Assembly (NCBI RefSeq): GCF_916619195.1
Contig: NZ_CAKAKL010000001.1
Coordinates: forward strand, 1,426,001-1,490,000
Origin: Inquilinus sp. Marseille-Q2685
Lineage (GTDB): Bacteria > Pseudomonadota > Alphaproteobacteria > DSM-16000 > Inquilinaceae
DNA length: 64,000 nucleotides
Direction: 5' to 3'
Under the pieces are notes generated by a model that worked only from the letters and a program-made list of their open reading frames with translations, searched no databases and was not told the origin of the DNA. This document shows positions 17,278 to 25,359 of this stretch, piece by piece. The first letter of the stretch is position 1, and every line of letters begins with the position of its first letter. The position numbers and the translations under genes are program-made.

Positions 17278-18222
17278 TCAGCTGGCCTCCGCCGGGTTGC
17301 GCAGGTAGTAGCGCCGGGTCGGGAACACCGCCTTGATCGTGGCGAAATCCGCCGATCCGGCTGACCCGCCGCCGGCCGGGAGCCGCGCCGCCTGCTCGTC
17401 CAGCAGCTCGATCCGCTCTCGCGTGTCGGGATGGGTGGAGAACAGCGAGGTCGTCTTCTCCGTTCCCGGCGGCACCAGCGAATCCAGGGTCCGGAACACC
17501 GCCGAGGCCTGGCGCGGATCGTAGCCGGTAGCGCGGAACACGGTCAGGATATAGGCGTCGGCCTCGCGCTCATGCCCGCGCGAATAGCCGGAGGTGATCA
17601 GCCGGCCCATCTCCGGCGCGATCGCATCCAGCGCCGGGCCGGTGATCTCGCGCAGGCCGGAGACCTTGGCATCGATCTCGCGCTGGGCCACCTCCTTGAA
17701 GAAGTCGCTCAACCTGTCGGCGAAGCCCTTGCCGTCCAGCTCCGCCACCTGGTGGCCGAGTTCGGCATGGCCCATCTCATGCGCGATCACCGCCGCCAGC
17801 TCGGCCTCGCCGGCGACATAGCGCAGCATGCCCTTGTTGATCCCCAGCTTGCCGCCCGGCAGCGACCAGGCGTTCGGGCTGTTGTCGTCCAGCACCGTGA
17901 TCTCCCAGCGGAAGCCGCGCCGGGACACCCGGAACAGCGGCTCGGCGAAGCTGCGCACGGCCGACTGGACCCTGGCGTTGGAATAGGCACCGCCCGATTG
18001 CGCGATCAGGCGCGGATACAACCCTTCGCCGAGGGCGGCCTCGTCGACCGAGGCCGCCTTGTTGTCGGAGGCGAGCAGCCGGCCGAGCGTGTTCGCCGCG
18101 CCGACCGGATCGTTGGCATAGTCCTGTGCGGTCTGGCAGCCGCCGAGCGCGAGCGTCGCGAGGCCGGCACCGGCCGCGGCGAGAAAGCCGCGGCGGGCCA
18201 GGATTGTGGATGGCGTGCTCAA
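17278..18222 (-). CDS. M48-family metalloprotease, predicted lipoprotein
   Basis: The 314-aa protein carries an RR-containing signal (ILARRGFLAAAGAGLATLAL) ending in the lipobox LALGGC, so it is probably a Tat- or Sec-exported lipoprotein. The zinc protease core is AAVIAHEMGHAELGHQVAE (HEMGH), with the third ligand Glu in the HEREADAYIL segment. Soluble periplasmic M48 proteases (BepA/LoiP type) degrade misfolded outer membrane proteins. It lacks an obvious TPR domain, which makes it nearer to the LoiP/YfgC-core group. The CHASE2 cyclase gene ends 10 bases upstream, suggesting one transcript. Confidence 0.9.
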   Translation of the reverse strand: MSTPSTILARRGFLAAAGAGLATLALGGCQTAQDYANDPVGAANTLGRLLASDNKAASVDEAALGEGLYPRLIAQSGGAYSNARVQSAVRSFAEPLFRVSRRGFRWEITVLDDNSPNAWSLPGGKLGINKGMLRYVAGEAELAAVIAHEMGHAELGHQVAELDGKGFADRLSDFFKEVAQREIDAKVSGLREITGPALDAIAPEMGRLITSGYSRGHEREADAYILTVFRATGYDPRQASAVFRTLDSLVPPGTEKTTSLFSTHPDTRERIELLDEQAARLPAGGGSAGSADFATIKAVFPTRRYYLRNPAEAS

Positions 18223-18232
18223 GATTTCCCCC

Positions 18233-20311
18233 TCATTTCGTGGTCAAGCTGTGGCTGCGGTCCCAACCGGCCGGCGGCGGCGTCCGGGCATAGGCCTGCG
18301 CGCGGTCGCGGTAGAGCGCGGCGGCCGGATCGGTGCCGGCCAGCTCGGCGAAGCGCTCCGCCGCCTCGGCGAAGCGGCGGCGGTAGTAGAGGGCAAGCGC
18401 GGCGTGGACCCGCCGCACGGCCTGGACCTGCTCGGCCGTGGCATCGGCCAGCGGCGCGATCGGCTCGTACACCCGGACCGGCCGCTGCTTGCCCTTGACC
18501 GCCAGGTAGTCGAGCCGCCGCACCAGCCAGCGCCGCGGCAGGGCGCGATAGGTCGCCTCGCCGATCATCAGCCGGCTGCCGTACAGCTTGTTGGCGCCCT
18601 CCAGCCGCGAGGCGAGGTTCACCGCGTCGCCGAGCACCGTGTAGTTCAGCCGGGTCGGCGACCCGACATTGCCGACCACGGCAAGGCCGGAGTTGATGCC
18701 GGCGCGCAGGCCGAGCGGCGGCAGCCCCTCGTCGTGCATCACCACGCGGTTGTACCGGCCGAGCGCCACGAAGGCGTCCATCCCCGCGGCGACGGCGTGC
18801 TCCGCGGCGCGGGGATCGGGCAGCGGCGCACCCCACACCGCCATCACCGAATCGCCGATGAACTTGTCGACATAGCCGCCATGGCGCTCGACCGCATCGG
18901 CGACGCGGGCCAGCAGGCCGTTCACCGCGGCGACCAGCCGCTCCGGCTCCTGCTCCAGCCTCTCGCTCAGATCGGTGAAGCCGGCGATGTCGTAGAAGGC
19001 GATGGTGATCGGCCGGGTCTCGCCGGCGAGAGTCAGGGCATCGGGATTCTCGGCCAGCCGCTCGACCAGCGCCGGGGCGAGGTAGTGGCGGAAGGCGTGG
19101 ACCACCCGGCGCCGGGTGCGATCCTCCACCACGAAGCGATAGACATAGACCGCGGTGTAGGTCAGGGCGAAGGCCAGCAGCAGCGGCAAGAGCGGCGGGA
19201 CGATGCCGCCGCCGAGCGCCGGCAGCGAGACCAGGACTGCGGCGGCCGCCGCGGCCAGCGCGGCCAGAAGCCCCCAGACCGGCGCCAGCAGGAACAGCAC
19301 CGACCCGAGCGCGGCCGAGGCGGCGCCGACCACCGCGGCCGCGATCGGCGGCGGCAGCATCTGCGGCGCCCGGCCGAGGGCGAAGGTCAGGGCGGCAATG
19401 GCGTGGATCTGCGCCCCCGGCGTGGTGCGGCGGCCCAGCATCGACACCGGCTGCGCCGGCGCCGCCGTGCAGCGGGCCGCGGGCTCGTGGTCGGCGGCCT
19501 CCTCCAGCCCGCGGCGCGGGGTGGTGTGGCGATCCTCGACGTCGAGGACGGGGCCGATGACGACGATGCGGTCGGCGAACTGCCCCCGGAAGAAGTCGAG
19601 TCGGCCGGCCTTGGCGCAGGCGGCCAGGTCTGCGAATTCGTAGATCGGCACGTCCCGCGGCCCGATGGTGAAGTCGACCAGCGTCTCGCCGTCCGGCACC
19701 GCGTGGCCGGCGCGCGACGCCAGCTCCGCCGCGAAGGTCGGGATGTCGCCGCCCTCCCGCAGCGGCAGCCGGGCCGGATACAGACGGACCACGTCGTCGC
19801 GGTCGCGCAGCAGGCTGAGCGGCCGCAGATTGGCCTCGCCGGCCGCAATCACTTGCCCCTGGTCCGGCCGCAGCGCGAGGTCGCCCGACTGGGCGAAGCC
19901 CAGCACGATCTTCCTCTCCGGCCCGAGCGCGGCCAACGCCCGCAGCAGCGGCCGGTCGTGGTTGGGCTTGAGTTCCGGCCGATCGAGCGTGGTCGGGTAG
20001 ATCTCGTCGAGGCCGATCACCCTCGCCCCGCCTTCCGCCAGCCCGGCCAGCACGAAGCCGAGCTCCGGCGTCCAGGCGACCTTCGGCCGGTTCTGCAGCG
20101 GCGGGGTGCGATACGTCTCCTCCCGGATCGCCACCACGGCCACCGGCGGCCGGTCCGGCAGCGGCCGGCGGGTCCAGCCGAGCGGACGGTCGAGCCACAG
20201 CAGCAGGTCGATGCCCTGGCGCTGCAGCAGGTCGGCGCCGGGCAGCAGCAGGCCGCTGCCCAGGGCCATGCCGATGCCGAGCGCCACACCCAGGCGGCGG
20301 AGCCTTCGCAT
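18233..20311 (-). CDS. CHASE2-domain adenylate cyclase (class III)
   Basis: The 692-aa protein has an N-terminal membrane anchor, an extracytoplasmic CHASE2 sensor (about 30-320: PVAVVAIREETYRTPPLQN, GARVIGLDEIYPTTLD, DIPTFAAEL), three closely spaced membrane helices (about 330-415) and a C-terminal class III cyclase domain (about 440-620). Both metal aspartates (FYDIAGFTDLSERL; GDSVMAVWGAP), the purine-selecting Lys (DKFIGD) and the Asn/Arg pair (GDAVNLASRLE) are present, so adenylate cyclase activity is predicted. A FecR-domain protein lies just upstream on the same strand, a very common partnership for CHASE2 cyclases. Confidence 0.92.
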   Translation of the reverse strand: MRRLRRLGVALGIGMALGSGLLLPGADLLQRQGIDLLLWLDRPLGWTRRPLPDRPPVAVVAIREETYRTPPLQNRPKVAWTPELGFVLAGLAEGGARVIGLDEIYPTTLDRPELKPNHDRPLLRALAALGPERKIVLGFAQSGDLALRPDQGQVIAAGEANLRPLSLLRDRDDVVRLYPARLPLREGGDIPTFAAELASRAGHAVPDGETLVDFTIGPRDVPIYEFADLAACAKAGRLDFFRGQFADRIVVIGPVLDVEDRHTTPRRGLEEAADHEPAARCTAAPAQPVSMLGRRTTPGAQIHAIAALTFALGRAPQMLPPPIAAAVVGAASAALGSVLFLLAPVWGLLAALAAAAAAVLVSLPALGGGIVPPLLPLLLAFALTYTAVYVYRFVVEDRTRRRVVHAFRHYLAPALVERLAENPDALTLAGETRPITIAFYDIAGFTDLSERLEQEPERLVAAVNGLLARVADAVERHGGYVDKFIGDSVMAVWGAPLPDPRAAEHAVAAGMDAFVALGRYNRVVMHDEGLPPLGLRAGINSGLAVVGNVGSPTRLNYTVLGDAVNLASRLEGANKLYGSRLMIGEATYRALPRRWLVRRLDYLAVKGKQRPVRVYEPIAPLADATAEQVQAVRRVHAALALYYRRRFAEAAERFAELAGTDPAAALYRDRAQAYARTPPPAGWDRSHSLTTK

Positions 20312-20344
20312 GATCGAGGGAGAGGAAGAGCCGCCGGCCGCGCG

Positions 20345-21091
20345 TCAGCGCAGCACCACCGTGCCGCCTGTCCCCTTGGCGCCGGGATCGACCGAGAACA
20401 CGGCGGACCGGCCGCCGGCCTCGACCCGGTAGGGCACGCCGGTCTGCAGCTTCGGCGCATCGGCGGGATAGCGGAAGCCGCTGCCGCCCTGGCCCTCCCA
20501 CACCGTCTGCGGCGCCGGCGCGTCGAGCATCACGACGCGGACCACGCCCTCGGCGCCCGAGAATTGCGGCCGGGCGGAGGAGACGGTGGTCTCGGCCCAG
20601 AGCTGCGCGTCGAACGGGCTTTCGTGGCGGCCTTCCGCCCCGACCAGCCGGCCGACCCCTGCCCCGGCCTCGGCCGAACGGGCGTTGACCGCGACCTGGG
20701 TGCGGCCGCAGGCGGCACTGCTGGTCTGCACCTGGCCGCCGACGACGCGGCTGGAGGCGGTGCCGACCGTGACGATGCCGCCGCGGATGGTCTCGACCGT
20801 GCAGCCGTCACCATAAGCCAAGGTCAGCCGGCCGCTGCGGCCGAGATCGATGGTCTGGCCGGGATAGACGCCGTCCGTCACCTCGACCCCGGCCGCGGAG
20901 GCGCCGCTGATCGCCGTCACCCGCGCTGACGGTTCGCTGCCGGTCACCGGGCTGGGGGCGCTGCCGGCCCCGGTACCGGCGGCTGTCGTCAGGATGTCCT
21001 GCAGCAGGCCTTCGAGCTGGGCGGAGGCGGTGGAGGGGAAAAGGAGGATCGAGAAAAGGGCGGCAGCGCATATCGCAACAAGCTTATTCAT
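20345..21091 (-). CDS. Secreted FecR-domain protein
   Basis: The 248-aa protein has a clear signal peptide (MNKLVAICAAALFSILLFPS, then TASA) and a FecR-like domain (about 55-130: ITAISGASAAGVEV... LDLGRSGRLTLAYGDGCTV-like beta strands) with a lower-complexity C-terminal half. Two extra cysteines may form a disulfide. FecR-domain proteins in front of CHASE2 cyclases are thought to be periplasmic partners of the sensor. Here the gap is 33 bases. The frame opens at a TTG (21100), but I use the ATG three codons later, which begins the signal peptide normally. Confidence 0.78.
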   Translation of the reverse strand: MNKLVAICAAALFSILLFPSTASAQLEGLLQDILTTAAGTGAGSAPSPVTGSEPSARVTAISGASAAGVEVTDGVYPGQTIDLGRSGRLTLAYGDGCTVETIRGGIVTVGTASSRVVGGQVQTSSAACGRTQVAVNARSAEAGAGVGRLVGAEGRHESPFDAQLWAETTVSSARPQFSGAEGVVRVVMLDAPAPQTVWEGQGGSGFRYPADAPKLQTGVPYRVEAGGRSAVFSVDPGAKGTGGTVVLR

Positions 21092-21387
21092 ATCGGCCAA
21101 TCCCGGACCTAAAATTGCATCAAATGCTGATCTGTCGTGTGCGGGAAGTCAAATGCCCCGTCTTTGTGTCGCCTTGACGGCGTCCCTGCCACGGGATTGC
21201 GGCAGCGAGGCCCCGGCGGCGCGGCCTTGCCGCGCGGCGGGCGCAGGCCTAAGGTCGACGGCCTCCGTTATGTCCGATCTTTGAACCCGATCATGGCCGC
21301 CCCCCAGTCGCCCGCCCCGCCCTCTCCGACCGCGCCGCCGCCGCGCTGAGCGCCCTGCTGGGCGACCGCTTCTCCACCGCCGCGGCG

Positions 21388-22692
21388 GTGCGCGAGCAGC
21401 ATGGGCGGGAGGAGACCTGGCACCCGACCATGCCGCCGGACGCGGTCGCCTTCCCGCAATCGACCGAGGAGGTCGCGGCGGTGGTGCGGATCTGCGCCGA
21501 GCACGAGGTCCCGGTGGTGCCCTACGGCACCGGCACCTCGCTCGAGGGCGGCATCGCGGCGCTGCGCGGCGGCGTCACCATCGACCTGTCGCAGATGAAC
21601 CGGGTGACGCGGGTCTCGGCCGAGGATCTCGACTGCACGGTCGAGGCCGGGGTGACGCGCAAGCAGCTGAACGAGCATCTGCGCGACACCGGCCTGTTCT
21701 TCCCGATCGACCCCGGCGCCGACGCCAGCCTGGGCGGCATGGCGGCGACCCGCGCCTCCGGCACCAACGCGGTGCGCTACGGCACCATGCGCGACAACGT
21801 GCTGGGGCTGACCGTGGTGCTGGCGGACGGCCGCATCATCCGCACCGGCGGCCGGGCCCGCAAATCCTCCGCCGGCTACGACCTGACCCGCCTCTTCGTC
21901 GGCTCGGAGGGCACGCTGGGCCTGATCACCGAGGGGACGCTGAAGCTGTACGGCATCCCGGAGGCGATCTCCTCGGCCGTCTGCGCCTTCCCGACCGTGG
22001 CCGACGCGGTGAACACGGTGATCGCCACCATCCAGCTCGGCATCCCGGTGGCCCGGATCGAGCTGCTGGACGAGGTGCAGATCGGCGCCAGCAACGCCTA
22101 TTCGAAGCTGGACCTCGAAGTGGCGCCGACGCTGTTCTTCGAGTTCCACGGCACCGAGGCCGGGGTGGCCGAGCAGGCCGAGACGGTCAAGGCCCTGGCG
22201 CAGGAGAATGGCGGCGGCGAGTTCCGCTGGGCCACCAAGGCCGAGGATCGCACGAAGCTGTGGGAGGCGCGGCACAAGGCCTATTACGCCGGCATCGCCC
22301 TGCGCCCCGGCTGCCGCGGCATGCCGACCGACGTCTGCGTGCCGATCAGCCGCCTGGCCGACTGCCTGGTCGAGACCAAGGCCGATATTACGGCCAGCGG
22401 GCTGGTGGCGCCGATCGTCGGCCATGTCGGCGACGGCAACTTCCACACCTGCATGATCCTGAACCCGGACGACCCGGACGAGATCGCCCGGGCCGAGGCC
22501 TTCCACGATCGGCTGGTGATGCGGGCCCTGGCGATGGGCGGCACCTGCACCGGCGAGCACGGCATCGGCTACGGCAAGATCCGCTTCCTGGAGCAGGAGC
22601 ACGGCGACGGCGTGGCGGTGATGCAGGCGCTGAAGCGCGCGCTGGATCCGGCCGGCATCCTCAATCCCGGCAAGGTGCTGCCGGGGAATTGA
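21388..22692 (+). CDS. FAD-linked D-lactate dehydrogenase / glycolate-oxidase family (5' end probably frameshifted)
   Basis: The 434 residues from GTG 21388 match cytochrome-type D-lactate dehydrogenases: FAD-binding VPVVPYGTGTSLEGG and PGADASLGGMAATRASGTNAVRYG, then VGSEGTLGLITE, and the catalytic C-terminal HVGDGNFHTC and GTCTGEHGIGYGK. The enzyme oxidises D-2-hydroxyacids and feeds electrons to the respiratory chain. The same frame stays open and reads a family-like N-terminus upstream (ALSALLGDRFSTAAAV) but has no ATG. An ATG at 21293 is one base out of phase, across a run of six Cs (21300-21305); a seventh C would give MAAPPVARPALSDRAAAALS joined to it. Either the GTG is used or a base is missing. 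Confidence 0.88.
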   Translation: MREQHGREETWHPTMPPDAVAFPQSTEEVAAVVRICAEHEVPVVPYGTGTSLEGGIAALRGGVTIDLSQMNRVTRVSAEDLDCTVEAGVTRKQLNEHLRDTGLFFPIDPGADASLGGMAATRASGTNAVRYGTMRDNVLGLTVVLADGRIIRTGGRARKSSAGYDLTRLFVGSEGTLGLITEGTLKLYGIPEAISSAVCAFPTVADAVNTVIATIQLGIPVARIELLDEVQIGASNAYSKLDLEVAPTLFFEFHGTEAGVAEQAETVKALAQENGGGEFRWATKAEDRTKLWEARHKAYYAGIALRPGCRGMPTDVCVPISRLADCLVETKADITASGLVAPIVGHVGDGNFHTCMILNPDDPDEIARAEAFHDRLVMRALAMGGTCTGEHGIGYGKIRFLEQEHGDGVAVMQALKRALDPAGILNPGKVLPGN

Positions 22693-22699
22693 TCGCTGG

Positions 22700-22924
22700 T
22701 TATCCGAACAGGAGCCAGAGCAGGGCGATCACCGCCGCCACGACGACGACCGCCACCACCGGGGCGTTGCGCTTCGGCCCGGCCGCGGCCTCGTGGCTGG
22801 GGGCGCCGCTGGTCGCGGCGGTCGGATAGGCCGGGGGATCGCTGGCCGGGAAGCTTTCCTCGACCGCCTCGTCGACCTTGTCGTCCGGCACCGGTTCGGC
22901 CTGGCGCGGCTCGGCAGCAGACAT
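22700..22924 (-). CDS. Small membrane protein with ESFPASDPP motif
   Basis: This 74-aa protein has an acidic N-terminal half with VDEAVEESFPASDPPAY and a single C-terminal membrane helix (VVAVVVVAAVIALLWLLFG). The EESFPASDPPA motif recurs in many small proteobacterial proteins of unknown function. A strong AAGGGAGG precedes the ATG. It is convergent with the D-lactate dehydrogenase gene. The topology suggests a tail-anchored inner membrane protein; no role can be assigned. Confidence 0.75.
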   Translation of the reverse strand: MSAAEPRQAEPVPDDKVDEAVEESFPASDPPAYPTAATSGAPSHEAAAGPKRNAPVVAVVVVAAVIALLWLLFG

Positions 22925-23006
22925 CGTGGCCTCCCTTGGTCGCCTTCCGTCATAACGGACCCGGCAGTGCCGAGTTCCAACCGGCCCCGCCTGCCCGTAT
23001 CATGAC

Positions 23007-23399
23007 ATGATCATGCCCAGGCTGCGCATCCGCATCGACTTCGACCCCGCCGGCCCGGACCGGCAGCTCGGCCCCGGCAAGATCGGGCTGCTCGAGCACA
23101 TCGCCGAGACCGGCTCGATCTCCGCCGCCGGGCGGGCGATGGGGATGTCCTATCGCCGCGCCTGGCTGCTGATCGACAGCCTGAACGGCTGCTTCCGCGA
23201 GAAGGTGATCGAGACCCGGCACGGCGGCCCGCAGGGCGGCGGCGCCGCGCTGACCCCCTTCGGGCAGTGGCTGGTCGAGCAGTTCCGCGCCATCGAGCAG
23301 GAGGCCACGGCCAGCGTCGCCCGCCGGCTGGCCGGGCTGCAGACGGCGACGGCAGCGCCGGGCGACGCCGCCGCCAGACCGGCGGAGGTCGAGGACTAA
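23007..23399 (+). CDS. ModE-like winged-helix regulator (DNA-binding domain only)
   Basis: The 130-aa product is the LysR-like N-terminal domain of ModE: LGPGKIGLLEHIAETGSISA, AAGRAMGMSYRRAWLLIDSLN (the ModE recognition helix) and LTPFGQWLVEQFRAIEQE. It lacks the C-terminal MOP/TOBE domains that bind molybdate, so metal sensing must be absent or supplied by another protein. Short ModE proteins of this kind are common in alphaproteobacteria. It converges on phnE with overlapping stop codons. A ModE-like site lies 8.7 kb away, before the tsaA-ABC operon, which could be a target. Confidence 0.88.
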   Translation: MIMPRLRIRIDFDPAGPDRQLGPGKIGLLEHIAETGSISAAGRAMGMSYRRAWLLIDSLNGCFREKVIETRHGGPQGGGAALTPFGQWLVEQFRAIEQEATASVARRLAGLQTATAAPGDAAARPAEVED

Positions 23400-24274
23400 C
23401 CCCGCGCGGCCTCGCGCCCGATCAGCTTCAGCCGCAGCCATTTCGACAGGGTGTCGATCAGCGCGACCACGGCCAGCACCAGGATCAGGATGAAGGCGAC
23501 CTGGTCCCAGGCGAGGATCTTGATGCGCTCGGAGATCTGCAGGCCGATGCCGCCGGCGCCGACAATGCCGAGGATGGTGGCCGAGCGGGTGTTGGATTCG
23601 AAGAAGTACAGCGCCTGCGACAGGAACAGCGGGATCGCCTGCGGCAGAACGCCGAAGCGCAACACCGCGAGCGTCGAGGCGCCGGTCGAGCGCACGCCCT
23701 CGATCTGCTTCTTCTCCGCGGTCTCGATCGCCTCGGCATAGAGCTTGGACAGCGAGCCGATGTCCGAGACGCAGATGGCGAGAATGCCGGCCAGGGGCCC
23801 CAGCCCGACCGCGCGCACGAACACCAGCGCCCAGATCAGCTGGTCGACCCCGCGCAGGCCGTCGAAGAGCCGGCGGAAGCCGAAGCGCAGGACGCCGATC
23901 GGCACGATGTTGCGGGCGCCGAGGAAGCCGAGCGGGATCGCGATCACCGAGGCGAGCAGCGTGCCGATGAAGGCCATGGCGACGGTCTGGCCGAGCGCGG
24001 TGAAGATCTCGCCGTACTGCCACTCGTCCATGCCCTGCCAGGACACCATCTGCGCGGCGATGACGAACAGGCCGTTCGGGCTGACCAGCCCCTCATAGAG
24101 CCGGCCCGGCGAGAAATCGAAGGTCCAGAGCAGGTAGCCGAGATAGCCCGCGGCCAGCAGCAGCAGGGCGGCGCGGACCAGCCGCTCGCCGGGCGGCCGG
24201 CCAAAGGCGCGCGGCATCGCGGCGCGGGCGTGGTCGACGTCGATCGGGCGGATCCGGGCGAAGCGGGCTCCCAT
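23396..24274 (-). CDS. phnE: Phosphonate ABC transporter permease PhnE (second copy)
   Basis: A 292-aa permease with about six membrane segments and the PhnE signatures IGTLLASVIAIPLGFLGARN, LRGVDQLIWALVFVRAVGLG, and ESNTRSATILGIVGAGGIGLQ followed by the EAA-like loop region. Two PhnE genes next to each other form a heterodimeric channel in many alphaproteobacteria. The ATG at 24274 overlaps the stop of the first phnE as ATGA. The N-terminus (about 45 residues before the first helix) is cytosolic. The 3' end overlaps that of the ModE-like gene. Confidence 0.93.
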   Translation of the reverse strand: MGARFARIRPIDVDHARAAMPRAFGRPPGERLVRAALLLLAAGYLGYLLWTFDFSPGRLYEGLVSPNGLFVIAAQMVSWQGMDEWQYGEIFTALGQTVAMAFIGTLLASVIAIPLGFLGARNIVPIGVLRFGFRRLFDGLRGVDQLIWALVFVRAVGLGPLAGILAICVSDIGSLSKLYAEAIETAEKKQIEGVRSTGASTLAVLRFGVLPQAIPLFLSQALYFFESNTRSATILGIVGAGGIGLQISERIKILAWDQVAFILILVLAVVALIDTLSKWLRLKLIGREAARG

Positions 24275-25173
24275 CAATGCGCCTCCCGCGGCAGGAAGAG
24301 CGAGCGCAGCCGCTCCGAGCCGAGATCGATCAGCGTCACCGCCGCAACGATCATCAGCACCAGCGCGCTCAGCTCCTCGTAATAGTTGAAGCTGACGATG
24401 TAGTAGAGTTCCTGCCCGATGCCGCCGGCCCCGACGAAGCCCAGCACCGAGGCCGAGCGGATGTTGATCTCCAGCCGCAGCAGCCCGTAGGAGAGGAAGT
24501 TGGGCAGCACCTGCGGCAGCACGCCGAAGCGCATGATCTGGACCCAGGTGCCGCCGGCGGCGCGGATGCCCTCGAGCGGCTTGTCGTCGACCGCCTCGTT
24601 GACCTCCGAGAACAGCTTGCCCAGCGCGCCGGTGGTGTGCACGGCCATGGCCAGGATGCCGGCCAGCGGCCCGACGCCGTAGGCCCAGACGAAGCACAGC
24701 GCGTAGACGATGTCCGGCACACTGCGGCAGATCTCGAGGAAGCGACGGCTGAGATGGTAGATCAGGTGGCTGCGCACCAGGTTGCGCGAGGCCGGGAAGC
24801 TGAGCAGCAGGGCCGCGGCGGCGCCCAGCACCGTGCCCAGGATCGCCATCTGCGCCGTCTGCCACAGCAGCACCAGGTAGCTGCCGGCGCGGTAGTACCA
24901 ATAGGCGAAGGATCCCTGGGTCTTGCTGTCGGACAGCAGCTCGCCCCAGTGCGGCGTCGGCAGGGTGCGCTCGAAATACTCGCCGATCCGCGGCAGGCCG
25001 GCGGCCAGCTTCGACGGGTAGAACTCGCCGATACACCCGCCGGCGACGACGGCGGCGAGGAACAGCACCAGGCCGATCAGCGAGGCGCGGCGCCGCTGGC
25101 GCAGCAGCGCCCGGCGCCCGGCCTCGAAGGCCGCGACCGGATCGGCGGGTCGGTGTTCGGACAGAAAGGTCAT
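24274..25173 (-). CDS. phnE: Phosphonate ABC transporter permease PhnE (first copy)
   Basis: A 299-aa permease paralogous to the next gene: ILGTVLGAAAALLLSFPASRN, CRSVPDIVYALCFVWAYGVG and INIRSASVLGFVGAGGIGQE align with the second PhnE. About six membrane helices and a long periplasmic loop after the first (residues about 48-105). With PhnC and PhnD it imports phosphonates or related phosphorus/organic anions. No C-P lyase genes are within the window, so the substrate might be broader (phosphite, phosphonate or another anion). It is separated from phnD by a 186-base gap full of palindromic repeats. Confidence 0.93.
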   Translation of the reverse strand: MTFLSEHRPADPVAAFEAGRRALLRQRRRASLIGLVLFLAAVVAGGCIGEFYPSKLAAGLPRIGEYFERTLPTPHWGELLSDSKTQGSFAYWYYRAGSYLVLLWQTAQMAILGTVLGAAAALLLSFPASRNLVRSHLIYHLSRRFLEICRSVPDIVYALCFVWAYGVGPLAGILAMAVHTTGALGKLFSEVNEAVDDKPLEGIRAAGGTWVQIMRFGVLPQVLPNFLSYGLLRLEINIRSASVLGFVGAGGIGQELYYIVSFNYYEELSALVLMIVAAVTLIDLGSERLRSLFLPREAH

Positions 25174-25220
25174 TGAGGAATCAACCGCGGCAACTGTCTA
25201 CGGCACGTCTTCCCCAGACT

Positions 25221-25296
25221 GTCATGCCCGGGCCTGACCCGGGCATCCAGAGACTGCCGACATCCTCTGGATTGCCGGGTCAAGCCCGGCAATGAC
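25221..25296. repeat. Palindromic dispersed repeat, copy 1
   Basis: Two imperfect palindromes back to back: GTCATGCCCGGGC...CCGGGCATCCAGAG and TCTGGATTGCCGGGTC...CCGGCAATGAC. Each folds on itself, and CCAGAG/TCTGG pairs the two. A second copy, in reverse complement, is at 36419-36494. Comparable GTCAT-CCGGG repeats are spread through many alphaproteobacterial genomes. Confidence 0.85.
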
Positions 25297-25317
25297 AATG
25301 AAAGGGAGTCTGGAGTC

Positions 25318-25349
25318 AGGTTGGGTTCGCCCGGAGGCGAACCCAACCT
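25318..25349. repeat. Perfect 14-bp inverted repeat in the phnD-phnE gap
   Basis: AGGTTGGGTTCGCC and GGCGAACCCAACCT are separated by four bases, giving a very stable hairpin just after the phnD stop. There is no T tract, so it is more likely an mRNA-stabilising or repeat element that adjusts phnD versus phnE expression than a terminator. Confidence 0.7.
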
Positions 25350-25359
25350 ACGCGGTTGA

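Noticed and set aside
18206-20929. A 907-codon plus-strand open frame
   Set aside because: Complement of the CHASE2 cyclase and FecR genes; rich in R/G/Q/H and without any recognisable motif.
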